Below are positions 34,503 through 45,945 of a stretch of 64,000 bases of DNA, in pieces (the stretch's first letter is position 1; every line of letters starts with the position of its first letter). Below the pieces are notes generated by a model. It ran no database searches, was not told the DNA's origin, and worked only from the letters and a program-made list of their open reading frames with translations. Source of the stretch: Hymenopus coronatus (lineage: Eukaryota; Arthropoda; Insecta; Mantodea; Hymenopodidae). The stretch lies in the NCBI GenBank assembly GCA_030762935.1, contig CM060886.1, positions 30,916,509-30,980,508 of the forward strand. Direction: 5' to 3'. A program made the position numbers and the translations under genes.

Positions 34503-35734
34503 GAGGATGTCTCGGGAACAGCAAACAATCCAAATGCAAGCCATTGACTCCTACATTTTTTTCCTAAGAAGAATCTTTCTTGTTTATAGAAAGTGGCGGA
34601 ATAAGTATTTAATATTGGTGAAGTTCTGCACTCAGAACATTTAATTTGCAGCGTCATTACGCATCCCATGCAAGTGAGTACGACAGTTACCAGGGAAGAG
34701 AACGTTTCTTTCAAATTGTGTTCGATCCTGATTAATTACCTAGATACCTATTCATCTTCACTGCCATAAATGTGAAAGTTTTTTTGTTAAAAGTTAGTTC
34801 TTATTGTAATGTTGGAGTTACAATCTATTAAAATGGTACTAGCCAAGTTAAGGAGCTTGTTGTTTCATTATGTTAACACTAAACTAATTGTTTTTTCAAT
34901 TATTTTATTACGACTGCCCATTACCACCAAATTATATATCTGTTCATATCCGGATGATAAATACTAATGCAAGAGATATAATAGAGAAAGCATTGTTCTA
35001 CCAATCATGAACCTACAATAGATGTATTAACCTGTGAAACGTGGATTGTGTATTTCAATCTCAAAATGTTGGATACTGTCATTGCACTGAAAGAATTGTC
35101 TGTTGGTCTGTTGGTCATGCAGTACGCAATTGCGTGCAGTGCATAGTAGGCGATTCGCAGGTGCATTGAGTAAATTTCCTCTCTTTTATGTATGCAGGCT
35201 GTTTCGAAATGACACCGAGCACATATAACAGCTTATACTTGATTTAGTCCGAAGTTTGATGTCGCAACTTCGAAACTCTCTTAGGCGTATTTTATGTAGC
35301 TTTGAAAATTAGTTAATTTCGAGATTAGGCACCGCAAGAAGCACTGGTGTATGATCCTCGTACTCACACCTCAGAGGGTGTACTTGGCAAGTTGATTTTC
35401 ACTAAAACTGTCATAGCAGTGGTGGCAGTAGTAACAGTAGTGGTAGCAATAGCAGCAGCAGTGGTGGTGGTGGTATAGATGGGGCTTTTAGAAAGACTTG
35501 AAAGCCCTTGCAATTCGACCTGAGAATCTTTGGTGCAATCCCTCTAACAACTATTTTACAGCGAACTACAAATACGGTTTTCTATACGTGTTCGTAGAGC
35601 TTCATGTGAACTGTCCTAAGGCTGCTTGGTTTGCAAAGAAAGTAATGTTTGGAAGTACTATGTCATTACTTATAAGGTGTATAATGCGAATACATTATAT
35701 AATAAAAGAAAAGCCTACTCACTAATATAACATT
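34503..35734. other. Unassigned DNA with trinucleotide-rich patch
   Basis: No HE or SINE recognised over about 1.2 kb. A GTG/GCA-rich run (GGTGGCAGTAGTAACAG.. GTGGTGGTGGTGG) occupies 35420-35475. Frames here are short and unsupported. Confidence 0.4.
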
Positions 35735-35966
35735 CCATTTTTTTTGAAAATACGATTATCAAGTTTTGTATTTAACCAAAATTGAGCTGTGCTGTTGACA
35801 GACACACACACGCACACACACACAAGCATATATACCTTTTTCTATAATTTTTTTTGTTCCTTTTTGGATTCAGGGAATCTCAAAACATATACTTCTGGTG
35901 AAATCCTGGTATCGCATTTTTGGGTGGAATACAGTACCTTCTCTACTTACTATGTATATTTTCTCC
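35735..35966 (+). repeat. HE right-end fragment
   Basis: Right 230 bp with CA tract (35800-35823). It is truncated within the hairpin (CTCTACTTACTATGTATAT), and S-A follows closely. Confidence 0.7.
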
Positions 35967-35984
35967 AAAACATGATGGTCGTCA

Positions 35985-36271
35985 AACGGCACGTCACCCT
36001 CCGCGGTGTGATGGTTATCATGCTAACTTCATATACCCAAGGTCACGGGTTCAAACCCGGAGGAGGACGATGGATTTTTTTCGGGCGTAAACATCCTTAG
36101 CATGGCTTCCTTCGGAAGGGAAGTAAAACCGTGGGTCCCGTGTCGTAGATTTACGGCACGTAAAAGAACCTAAAGGCTGACAGAGAGGCCTCTGAGCAAA
36201 ATTAAGCGGTCTTTCACGCTCAGTATAAAATGGGACGCTGAGAACCACAGCAGTTAAAGAGCGTCCATAAT
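35985..36271 (+). mobile_element. S-A SINE, full length
   Basis: The only complete forward S-A copy. Head CCGCGGTGTGATGGTTATC (A-box-like) and GGGTTCAAACCCGG (B-box). Body CTTCCTTCGGAAGGGAAG, GTAGATTTACGGCACG, GACAGAGAGGCCTCTGAGC. Tail GAGCGTCCATAATAAAA. RNA polymerase III transcription from the internal boxes is expected by family rules, not shown. Confidence 0.85.
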
Positions 36272-36579
36272 AAAATTCCATTTCATTTCCCCACTACCTC
36301 TGGGCAGTAACCATTAACTAACAAAAGACGAACTAGGGGCGAGAGGCAACGTAGTAAAGTCTGTTTCCTGGAGACATTGCTTGCAAGTCGAGAACCACGG
36401 CTCAGTTAAGGAACCAGCAAGTGGAAGACTTGGTAACAGTGAGGGTTGGTGTCCGACTGTAAACCCCCCAACCGTAAACTTTAAAGAGAGAGGAAGAATT
36501 GGGACTGAGACATCATGTTCTGAAAAATATTGTACATGTAGAGGACGTAAAATGTGTAAAAGTAAGACAAAAAACAGGT
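36272..36579. other. Unassigned DNA
   Basis: Near balanced GC, with a 100-codon frame on each strand and no recognisable domain. Confidence 0.35.
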
Positions 36580-36838
36580 GTTTTTTTAAAGTTATTTTAC
36601 TTATGCATATAGCCTCCTTTAACATCTATGGTCATATCGGGGGCTTAGACTTGAGAAATAACTCATTGACTATAGGTTCTTGAACATTGAGTTTAATCAT
36701 TTTCTTTTCTTCAAATGCCCGCACATTCACTCTCACATACATACTCCCGGACTCTTGGGGGATAGGGAATGATTGCGGTTAAAGAAAAATGTCATGTCCC
36801 AGCCGGGAATCGAACCCGGGATCTCTGGGTGAGAAGTT
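36580..36838 (-). mobile_element. S-B SINE, head truncated
   Basis: Tail (minus strand CCCCCGATATGACCATAG, then ATGTTAAAGGAGGC), body (TTAACCGCAATCATTCC) and B-box (GGGTTCGATTCCCGG). The A-box side ends at GAGAAG, where an HE copy starts seven bases later. The missing head is not found on the far side of that HE copy, so sequence was lost there. Confidence 0.75.
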
Positions 36839-36844
36839 AAATAA

Positions 36845-37671
36845 TCTGATGAGTTTCATTCACATGACTTTCTCTACATCCCTGCAAAACATTATTGTTA
36901 AAAAGCTTATTCTTCTATTTACTTCATGGGAAAAAAATTAACAGAAGTGTTCTTATTACTTGCTTCCTTGCAAGTAGAAGGGAAATAAGGAAGTACCATA
37001 GGCTAAAGCGATGGCCAAATCTTTTAAAAGCTGGTTGCTATGTGATTGAAGTTCCTTTGTTTGTACGGCCAGAAGTTGACATTCCCGTATAAGAAAATTG
37101 TGAGTATTTTAAAACTGAAACCAATTACAAGAAATATTTTAAAAACGGTCGACTTCACAAAAAATGTAAATAACATAAATTGTGTGTTTTAACGAGTTCT
37201 ATATTGTTTGTTAAGCATGTGTTTTGTCTATCTCTTACGGTTTACCAGTTATGCAAAATCCCGCAAAATTCATCGAGAATAAAGATGTCTTCAGAAGCTA
37301 TTCCCAGAAAATGCAAGATATACATCTTATATGTCATGTGAATATCTTTAATATACGATATTTTAATCAAAATCGTTAGTCATTTTTGAGAAAACGAAAA
37401 TTTTCGAAAATTTTTCCATGCAAAGTATTTTCTGGAAAATCTTCGTGTCGCATCCTTGGAAGATACTGAAATTAAACACCAAGTTTCGTTTTTGAGCTGT
37501 GCTGCACACACACATACACACACACACACACACACGCGCGCGCGCGCACACACAGACATTTTTCTAAAACTGTTTTTTTGGGTTCCGGTGAAATCTTGGT
37601 ATGGAATTTTTGGGTGTAATACTCTAGGTAACTTCTTTATACACTATGTACATAGTACGTGTAGAGAAAGT
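36845..37671 (+). mobile_element. HE copy, full length
   Basis: 827 bp, TCTGATGAGTTTCATTC to GTGTAGAGAAAGT. The tract at 37505-37554 passes from CA to CG and back to CA. Subfamily II marker CGCATCCTTGGAAGATACTG. Confidence 0.85.
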
Positions 37672-38127
37672 AAAAAAGGGGAATTTCTTTTCATTACATT
37701 TAGCAGCTAAGAAAGCAAAATACAATAAAAGATAATCGCATTTTGTCTATGATGACTGTTACTTTTCTGCCATATTAATTTCTTTAATTTATATTTCATT
37801 CAAATACTGCAGATGTATTCAAGATTTAGCTTTCAAACATCCCAGTAAATTCTATTGTAATTTTTATGTAGTGATTCTTCTGGATGCTAAAACATTTAAT
37901 ACCCTTTTATTACATGTATTTTCGAAAACTGCTAATTATTATGGATTAAGAAAAACATTTTGTGAGTGCTCGATAATCATCACCAGACCACTGTGTCACC
38001 CAGCAAACTTCGGATCATAGAGATTTATTAGTAAATTACGACAACATGTTAATGTAGTTATTTATTATAGGGTTCAGAAGCATAACATCAGTTAATAGTA
38101 ATGGTAATAATAATGAACATAATAAAC
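37672..38127. other. Unassigned AT-rich DNA
   Basis: No recognised element before the ATT microsatellite. Confidence 0.4.

Positions 38128-38208
<81 letters not shown>
38128..38208. repeat. Long ATT microsatellite
   Basis: About 27 uninterrupted TAT units, the longest simple repeat of this type in the window. The poly-N reading frame across it is an artefact. Confidence 0.95.
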
Positions 38209-38209
<1 letters not shown>

Positions 38210-39198
38210 GCCTTTAATACACTTGCATGTCCTATGCAACACTAAGTGAGAAGGAGCAAACATTGTTTTCTTCAACAACAGTGAATGTAATTATCTGATA
38301 GAGTCCCTCTGCAAATCTACTGGTATCGGAAGCTTTTTGCGGCCTGCCTCTCGGAGAACGCCGGCTGTTGGCGCAGGCGGAGTTTCTCAGCCCACCCGCT
38401 GCGCCACGGCGTCCCATGAGGGCCTCTTAGCACTCTCTTGCCTCCAATCTGAAAATCGAACTGACCGGGCGGAAATATTTTGCAGCTGTGTTGCCCGTTG
38501 GCATAAAACAAACATTTCTTTTCGAAATGTTCTAATTCTTAAATAGGTAAATATAAATTCCGAAAAATTTAATGACAAACATTTAGTCCACTGCTCCCTC
38601 AAAAGAGCAGCTATATGTCAAAATGATGGTCATTATACGTTTTCTTTTGAAATAATAAGCGCCTAGTATAAGCATAGGCATGAAACTTTCTAAAAGGTAA
38701 TTACGATGTTAGGATAATATTTGTACTAGTTTTTTAAAAATAAACTAGTACACTTATATTTTGTAACGCAAACAAGGGCAGTCTATTACAAAGTTAAATC
38801 TGACTTAAATATTCAATGCCCCGGACGGGATTTGGGCCCCAGATCTTTGGCCAGTTCGAGTCCCGAATTGCATTGAATTTTCCAAGTCCTATTCAACTTT
38901 GGATATTTGATCCTGCAAATGGTAGTAATTATGCGTACATAATTTGTATACCCAACAATAAACGAAGAGGGCCGAGAAAATCATGTGAATGTAACATATC
39001 TGATTTCTTTACTCTTGGTGATGCACAGAGTACGGCATGAAGCGACCAGCTCCTGAAATATATTTAACCTATTTTATTATACATCGCGATGGAACTGTTA
39101 TGTAAAATACCTTTGGCAGTATGTGGTTTCAGGACTATACCGTACTGTAGCACTTGTCGCTTCATGTTAAGCAGACTTAGATGCCACAGACTGACCAC
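38209..39198. other. Unassigned DNA with a GC-rich patch
   Basis: 38330-38470 is GC-rich (CTGTTGGCGCAGGCGGAG.. CCCACCCGCTGCGCCACGG) and may be a decayed reverse SINE head. 38815-38890 (AGTTCGAGTCCCG) also looks tRNA-like. Neither has a second copy here. Confidence 0.35.
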
Positions 39199-39402
39199 TT
39201 TCACCGTCCGTAGTAAGATGGCGGGGTACAGCGACATCATGGCCTCTAGTTTAGCTGCTTACACCATCCGTAGTCAAATGACGGCATACAGTCAGTCATT
39301 ATGGCCTCTAGTTTAGCTGCTTACACCATTTGTAGTCCGATGGTGGCATATTAAGGCATCTAATTTAGCTGCTTACACGTCCATAATCATACAGCAGAGT
39401 TT
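39199..39402. repeat. Tandem repeat, unit 54-61 bp
   Basis: About 3.5 units of TTTAGCTGCTTACACCATCC, GTAGTCaaATGaCGGCATAC and CATTATGGCCTCTAG order. Units start near 39199, 39258, 39319 and 39373 and differ by substitutions and small indels. No element family recognised. Confidence 0.75.
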
Positions 39403-39589
39403 AGCTATCCTTTAAGGCCATATCCCCATGCATTAAACTATTTTGCTCCGCGCTAAGCAGATGGCATTAGGAGCCATTCAGGCTAGCTGTTTTAAGTGTC
39501 AGATGGCAGCGTAGCGCTATTACCATCTATTTTCAGTTTTACCATTTGTGTCGTGGTGTTTAATATCCAAACCTGTATTTACTGAGGGA

Positions 39590-39692
39590 AACCACGAAAA
39601 AACCCAGCCAGATTAGTCTGCTCACGGGATTTGAACCCAGGACCTCCCGAATGCGGGTCACAGACGTTACCGCCTGAGCCATCCCGCTCGGT
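39590..39692 (-). mobile_element. S-G-type SINE head inserted in HE
   Basis: The minus strand starts ACCGAGCGGGATGGCTCAGG (A-box) and has GGTTCAAATCCCG (B-box). It is closest to the head at 44985. Reverse HE sequence continues directly from its head side (AACGATTTGACTATTG). A GGGAAACCACGAAAAAACCC motif precedes it on the plus strand. Confidence 0.7.
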
Positions 39693-39694
39693 TT

Positions 39695-39864
39695 AAAACG
39701 ATTTGACTATTGTTCCCCTATTCCTATTGTACCTACAAGGAAATATGCAATAAAACCGTCTCTGCAAATGTTTATTTTGGTCACCATGAAATAGAATAGC
39801 ACGCTTTTGTAAGAATAGCTTGCCGAAGGATGGGTAGAGAAAGCTAAGTGAATATAACACACCA
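39695..39864 (-). repeat. HE left-end fragment
   Basis: Left 170 bp of a reverse copy, ending GTAGAGAAAGCTAAGTGAAT. It is truncated by the SINE on its left. Confidence 0.7.
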
Positions 39865-40166
39865 GACTTTTTTAACTATGAGAAGTTTCTCTAGCTATGT
39901 CAACACTTTTGATTACTACGGTGGTTTATAACCGGAAAGTGCATTTGCACTTCTATTCCCACTCGTAGGCAAAGTTTGTACAGGTGAGCTGAGTAATAAG
40001 GGAATCTAAATATAAACATCATGTGATACCGATATAATAGCAAAGAAAGATACATCAGTATTCCCAACATACACATTGCTAAATTTAAGCACATAATACC
40101 GTAATGTCCTCGTAGGACGCTAGATAAAGCATGATGGTGAATTTTGAAAGGCGGTACTTTAAAAAA
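39865..40166. other. Unassigned AT-rich DNA
   Basis: Nothing recognised. Confidence 0.4.
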
Positions 40167-40743
40167 TCTGATGTGTTCCATTCACATGACTTTCTCTACA
40201 TCTCTGTAACAAATTATTGTTTAAAGGCTTATTCTTCTATGTACTTTATGTTAATCGAGATAAACGCTAGCGGATATTGACTTAATTATTTGCTTCCTTG
40301 TAAGTAGAAGGAAAATAAGGGAATACACTAGGTTAAAAGGAGGGTAAAATCTTTTAAAAGCTGGTTGCTATGTGGTTGAAATCCGTTTTAACGTGATCTA
40401 CATCTTTTGTGTAGTAAGTTTTTGTCTATTATTTACAGTTTACCAGTCACACAAAATTCAGCAAAATTTATTCAAAATAAAGAGGTCTTTAGAAGCTATT
40501 CCTATAAATTCAAGATATACGATTTATTTACCATATAAATATATTTTATATACGGTATTTTAATCAAAATCGTTAATCATTTTTAGAAAATCAAAATTTT
40601 CGAAATTTTTTCCTTGTAAAGTGTAGTTTGGGGTGAGGGAATTTTTCTTAAAATCTTCGTGTCGCATCCCTGGAGGATACTAAACTTAAATATCAAGTTT
40701 GGTATTTTACTGACTTTTCGTTTTTGAGTTATCGTTTTCACAG

Positions 40744-40776
<33 letters not shown>

Positions 40777-40919
40777 CACGGGCCTTTTTCTGAAAATACT
40801 TTTTTTGGAATACAGGGGACCCTAAAGCGTCTATTTACGGTGAAATTTCGGTATCGAATTTTTAGATGGAATGCAATACCTTCTCTATACACTATATACA
40901 TAGTAAGTATAGAGAAAGT
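40167..40919 (+). mobile_element. HE copy with about 100-bp internal deletion
   Basis: 753 bp with both termini intact. GGTTGAAATCCG joins directly to TTTTAACGTGATC at about 40385, skipping the AGGAGTTGACAAG to ATAAATTGTG segment. CA tract 40745-40779. Subfamily I. Confidence 0.85.
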
Positions 40920-41223
40920 AATAAAAAGAGAAACATTAATACCGAAACACACACTGTTGGCTAACATCACAATATATGGAGATGATCATAGTTGCTATAA
41001 AATATGTAGCAAGGCGGATAATTAGTTGAAATATTTCTCGCCAGATGGTATATTACATTCTCATACTATTTTCCTCTTGCGGAGGAAATTAATACTATGC
41101 AACAAGTTGATTCCGGATAAGCATACCAATACACATGCAGTTCAGCATCAGATTCTTAAATCCTAAAGACCAATACATATCCTTTCCTACTGTCTCAATA
41201 CTCCTATTTATCATCTATTTTTT
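40920..41223. other. Unassigned AT-rich DNA
   Basis: Nothing recognised between two HE copies of opposite orientation. Confidence 0.4.
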
Positions 41224-42114
41224 ACTTTCTCTATATGCACCATGTACATAGTGTATAGAGAAGGTATTGTACTCCACCTAAAAATTCGATACCGATATTT
41301 CACCGGAAATATATGTTTTAGGGTCCCCAATATCCAAAAAAAGCATTTTCACAAAAAGGTCAGTGTGTGTGTGAGTGTGTGTGTGTGTGTGTGTGTGTCC
41401 GTGTGTCTGTGAACACGATAACTCAAAAACGAAGAGTCGGTAAAATACCAAACTTGGTATTTAAGTTTAGTATCTTCCAGGGATACGAAGATTTTGAGAC
41501 AAATCCCCCACCCCCAATTACCCTTTACATGGAATTTTTTTCGAAAATTCTGATTTTCTCAAAAATGGCTGTAACGATTTTGATTAAAATTGTGTTTATT
41601 AACGATATTTACCTGACAAATAAAATATATATGTTGAATTTTCTGGGAATAGCTTCTGAAGAGTAGTTTATTCTGGATGAATTTTAATGAATTTTACTGA
41701 ATTTTGAATAACTGCTAAACGGTAAGAGATGGACAAAAACTTACTACACAAAAAATGTAGAGCACGTTAAAACACACAATTTATGTTATATACATATTTT
41801 TCGTGGAGTTCGTCGTTTTTGTGACATTCCTTATTGTTGGTTTCTGCTGTGAAAAACTTCTACATTTGTCATACAGGAATTTGTCAACTGCTGTCCATAC
41901 AAACAAAGGAACTTCAGTGACATAGCAATCAGCTTTTGATTATCACTTTAACCTATGGTACTCCTTATTTCACCTCTACTTACAAGGAAGCAAGTAATAT
42001 GGCTATTTCTGCTAATGTTTTACTGATTAGCATGAAGTCAATAGAAGTATAAGCTTTTTAAGAATAATTTGTTGCAGGGATATAGAGAAAGTCATGTGAA
42101 TGGTAGACATCAAA
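41224..42114 (-). mobile_element. HE copy, full length, young
   Basis: 891 bp, ACTTTCTCTATATGCACCATG to GAATGGTAGACATCAAA. GT tract 41363-41398 with one GA interruption. Subfamily I, with the recurrent frame open at 41367-41666. Confidence 0.85.
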
Positions 42115-42280
42115 CTTTTGTAATAAGTAACTCTTTATTTTGTCATCTTATCGTTTAGTTTGAGGAGGCCTTCCTGATAACCTCAGAATTTCAATAACTT
42201 GTTCTTAATGTTTTTGTTACTCACCCTGATTTGTAAAAGTATTCGTGTTGATCGATCAATAAACAAATAAAATAAAAAAA

Positions 42281-42795
42281 ATCTAAAGCGATCCATTCAC
42301 ATGGCTTTATCTAGCTGTTACACAAACAACTTTCCTTACCAAAGATTATTCTTTAATCTACGTCGTGCTAATCAATGTAAACATTAGTAGAAATTGTCTT
42401 ATTACTTGCCTCCTTGTAAGTAGAAGAGTCATTCATAAGAGAATACACTAGGCAAAATCGATAGTCATATCTTTATAAGCTGGTCTTATATAAAACAACA
42501 GAAGCTCGGTTCGTTTTGCAGGCCTGCAATAAAACAAGAGATGGATCGAAACGTCACTTCCTGTTTGAGAAAAAAGTAGTTTAAAATTTGAAACCAATAA
42601 CAAGGAATATCTCAAAAACGTCAGCTCTCCATAAAAAACCTATATGACATAAATTATGTGTTTTCACGAGATCTACATTTTTTGTGGGGTAAGCTTTTGT
42701 CTATCTCTTGCGGTGTGACCGTTATTCAAAACTCATATAAAGTGGTCTTCAGGGACTATTCCCAGAAAATTCAAAATATACATTTTATTTGTGAA
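42281..42795 (+). repeat. HE left part, older type
   Basis: Forward copy from TCTAAAGCGATCCATTC to ATACATTTTATTTGTG. It has the older-type GTTACACAAACAAC near the left end. It ends abruptly and meets a reverse fragment, forming a fold-back. Confidence 0.7.
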
Positions 42796-42796
42796 A

Positions 42797-42965
42797 AGAT
42801 TTGACTGTCGCGTTAGCCTAGTGTATCCCCTTATTTCTTTTACTTTTGTATACGGAACTAACCAGAAAGGTTATTTCTGCTATTGTTTATTTCGATTAGC
42901 ATGAAGTAAATAGAAGAATAAACTTTTATAAGAATAGTTATTTACAGAATATTCGTGCATGCCAC
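42797..42965 (-). repeat. HE left-end fragment in opposite orientation
   Basis: Reverse left end (ATTTGACTGTCGCGTTAGCC to ATTTACAGAATATTCGTG) adjoining the forward fragment. Together they make a long imperfect inverted repeat. Confidence 0.65.
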
Positions 42966-43047
42966 ATGTTCAGAAGATACCGAACTTCAATATTACAGGG
43001 AGGTTACCAGATCTGCCGGTAACTTCTATATATTATCTGCCAAAAAG

Positions 43048-43374
43048 TCTGATGTGTTCCATTCACATGACTTTCTCTACATCTCTGCAACAAATTATTG
43101 TTAGAAAGCTTATGCTCCTATTTACTTCATACTAATCGAGAAAAAATAGCATAAAGAGTCTTATAACTTGATTCCTTGTGAGTAGAAGCGCAAAATGGGA
43201 GTACCACAGATTAAAACGATAGGCAAAAGCTGATTGCTATGTGACTTAAGTTCCTTTGTTTGTATGGACAGGAGTTGACAATTTCCTGTATGAGAAAAGT
43301 ATACGTTTTTAAAAGCTGAAACCAATAACAAGGAATATCTAACAAACGATCAACTCCATGAGAAAAAAAAAAAA
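43048..43374 (+). mobile_element. HE left part, interrupted
   Basis: Left 327 bp, TCTGATGTGTTCC to AACTCCATGAGAAAAAAA. It is interrupted in the A-run by a second forward copy. Its right part does not reappear afterwards. Confidence 0.8.
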
Positions 43375-44254
43375 TCTGATGTGTACCATTCACATGACTT
43401 TCTCCATATCCCTGCAACAAATAATTCTTAAAAAGCTTATACTTCTATTTACTTTATGCTAATCAGAAAAAAAATAGCAGAAATAGTCTAATTACTCGCT
43501 TCCTCGTAAGTAGAAGCGAAATAAGGGACAACCATAGGTTAAAGTGATAGTCAAAAGCTGGTTGCTATGTCAATGAAGTTCCTTTGTCTATATGGATAGG
43601 AGTTGACAAGTTCCTGTATGAGAAAAGTATACGTTTTTCATAGCAGAAACCAAAAATAAGGAATGTCAAAAAACGACGAAATCCACGAAAAAATTTATAT
43701 AACAAAAATTGTGTGTTTTAATGTGCTCTACATTTTTCGTGTAGTAAGTTTTTGTCCATCTCTTGCGGTTTAGCAGTTATTCAAAATTTAGTAAAATTCA
43801 TCCAGAATAAACTACTCTTTAGAGGCTCTTCCCAGAAAATTCAAGATATACATTTTATTTGTCAGGTAAATATGATTAATATACGAAATTTTAATCAAAA
43901 TCGTTAGAGCCATTTTTTAAAAAATCAAAATTTTCGAAAAAAGTTCCATGTAAAGGGTAGTTGGGGGTGGGGGTATTTTTCTCAAAATCTTCGTGTCGCA
44001 TCCCTGGAAGATACTAAACTTAAATACCAAGTTTGGTATTTTAGCTACTATTTGTTTTTGAGTTATCGTGTTCACAGACACACGGACACACGGACACACA
44101 CACATACACACGGACCTTTTTCTGAAAATGCTTTTTATGGATACAGGAGGTCCTAAAACATGTATTTCCGGTGAAATCTCGGTATCGAATTTTTGGGTGG
44201 AATGCAATACTTCTCTATGACCATGTACATTGTACATACGGGGCTGGAGAAAGT
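43375..44254 (+). mobile_element. HE copy, full length, nested
   Basis: 880 bp, very similar to the copy at 1577-2440: same GTGTACC left end, AATAAGGAATGTCA, and GTTGGGGGTGGGGG. Right end GGCTGGAGAAAGT with an altered hairpin (ACCATGTACATTGTACAT). The tract keeps ACACGGACACACGGACACAC. The recurrent antisense frame is open at 43917-44369. Confidence 0.85.
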
Positions 44255-44267
44255 AAAAAAAAAAAAA

Positions 44268-45742
44268 AAAAGAAGTAATTTTTGAAAAAGATTCGTGTAT
44301 GCGTGTGCGCGTGCGGGTGTGTAGCTCTGGGCAGCACAGATCAAAAAATAAAAGACCGTTAAATACCAAACTTGGTATTTAAGCTTAGTATTTTCCGAGA
44401 GTGCCATAGGAATATTTTGATAAAAATCCCCACACCCCAAACTACACTTTACATGGAAAAAATATCGGAAATTTTGATTTTCTTAAAAATGACTAACGAT
44501 TTTTATTAAAATACTGTATATTAAAGATATTTACATCCCAAATAAAATGTATATCTTGAATTTTCTGGGAATAGCTTCTAAAAACCTGTTCATTTTGGAT
44601 ACATTTTGCTGAATTTTGTGTAACTGGCAAACCGCAAGAAATAAACAAAAATACACAAAAAAATCTAGATTCCGTTAAAAACACTATTTACGCTTCTATG
44701 GCGGTCGGTAATCATGCTGAAAAGGGAATTTGAGCATTTTTATTAATTCAATCTAAATAAAAATATATAATTTCATATTTATTTAAGTTGCAGAGTTAAC
44801 CGTTTCCTAGATATTGTTATTGGTTTCAGTTTTAAACTACATAGCTTTGTCAAACGAAATCACCTTTAGTTTCATATGTCTTTTGTTTTATTGTCAATGC
44901 AAAGTGAACTGAATATCAATTGTTCACCTATCGACCAGCTCTTAAAAGTTTTGACAATCGCTTTAGCCCACATTATTCCCTACCGAGTGGGACGGCTCAG
45001 ACGGTTTCATCTGTGATCCGCATTCGGGTGGTCGGCTTCGCTTCCGTGGCCAGTCTACCTTACTCAGGGCTTGTCGTAGATTTACGCCACGTAAGAGAAC
45101 CTCAAGCCTGACAGAGAGGCCTCTGAGCAAAATTAAGCGGTCTTTCACGCCCAATTTAGAATGGGATGCTGAGGACCACAGCAGTTAAAGATTCCCCGGG
45201 TCACCAGGTTTCTTTAATCCCCCGAATTCCCTGTCCCTCATGTCGTTTTCAGTGTCATTTCAATCATCCTTCATCCCGTTGGAAGTGTCGGCGATGTTGC
45301 TCGGTACGGCGAGGTAGGGAAAAAGAATGCTCCGATTTCGGCTGGTTGACAGAATGCCACTCCTGTCCGGGGTGTTGGACCCTATGTGGGGCGGGAAGTC
45401 CGGTCTCCCTGTCCGATGTCGGGGTGCTTCAATCTGGAAACTATAAGGACCCTATCATTACTGTGCCGTCACTCCTGATTCCGGCCACCCAATGTATCCT
45501 CTCACCTCAATCCTCCCTCGTGGGGGCATAAGTACAAAAACCCGAGGTTCGGTGCCAAGTCCATCCAAGTTCTTTTTTCCTGTATTCTCTTGATCTCCTT
45601 CTTCTTAGAAGGAAGCCAAGTAATAAGACAATTACTGCTAATGTTTTTCTCGATTAGCATGATGTACATAAAAGAGCAATCTTTTATAAGAATAGTTTGT
45701 TTGCACGACAATAAAGAAAGCCATGTAAATGAACACATAAGA
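44268..45742 (-). mobile_element. HE copy interrupted by S-G SINE
   Basis: Reverse copy in two parts, 44268-44984 and about 45600-45742, with S-G between. It lacks its own hairpin because the left neighbour meets it in an A-run. The left end (AAGCCATGTAAATGAACACA) is followed after TTTTTT by the next reverse copy. Confidence 0.75.
44985..45600 (+). mobile_element. S-G SINE-like repeat with S-A tail embedded
   Basis: Head ACCGAGTGGGACGGCTCAGA to GTGGCCAGTCTACC (44985-45061) and body 45195-45590 match the copy at 26695. Between them (about 45065-45190) lies the 3' half of S-A, GTAGATTTACGCCACG to CACAGCAGTTAAAG. That replaces about 60 bp of S-G sequence. The host HE sequence resumes on the right. 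Short, imperfect flanking similarity (ATTATTCCCT and GTATTCTCTT) may be the target duplication. Confidence 0.75.
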
Positions 45743-45748
45743 TTTTTT

Positions 45749-45896
45749 ACTTTCTCTACACGTACTATGTACAGTGTTTAGAGAAGGTATTGTATTGCAC
45801 CCAAAAATTCGATGCCGAGATTTCACCGGAAATACATGTTTTGTGCCCCCTGAATCAAAGAAAATCATTTTTGGAAAAAGGTCCTTATCTGTGAGA

Positions 45897-45945
<49 letters not shown>

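Noticed and set aside
38036..38278. Poly-asparagine reading frame
   Set aside because: A translation of the ATT microsatellite with no coding support outside the repeat.
39199..39402. CRISPR-like array
   Set aside because: Units are contiguous and diverged with no constant repeat separated by unique spacers. The context is eukaryotic.
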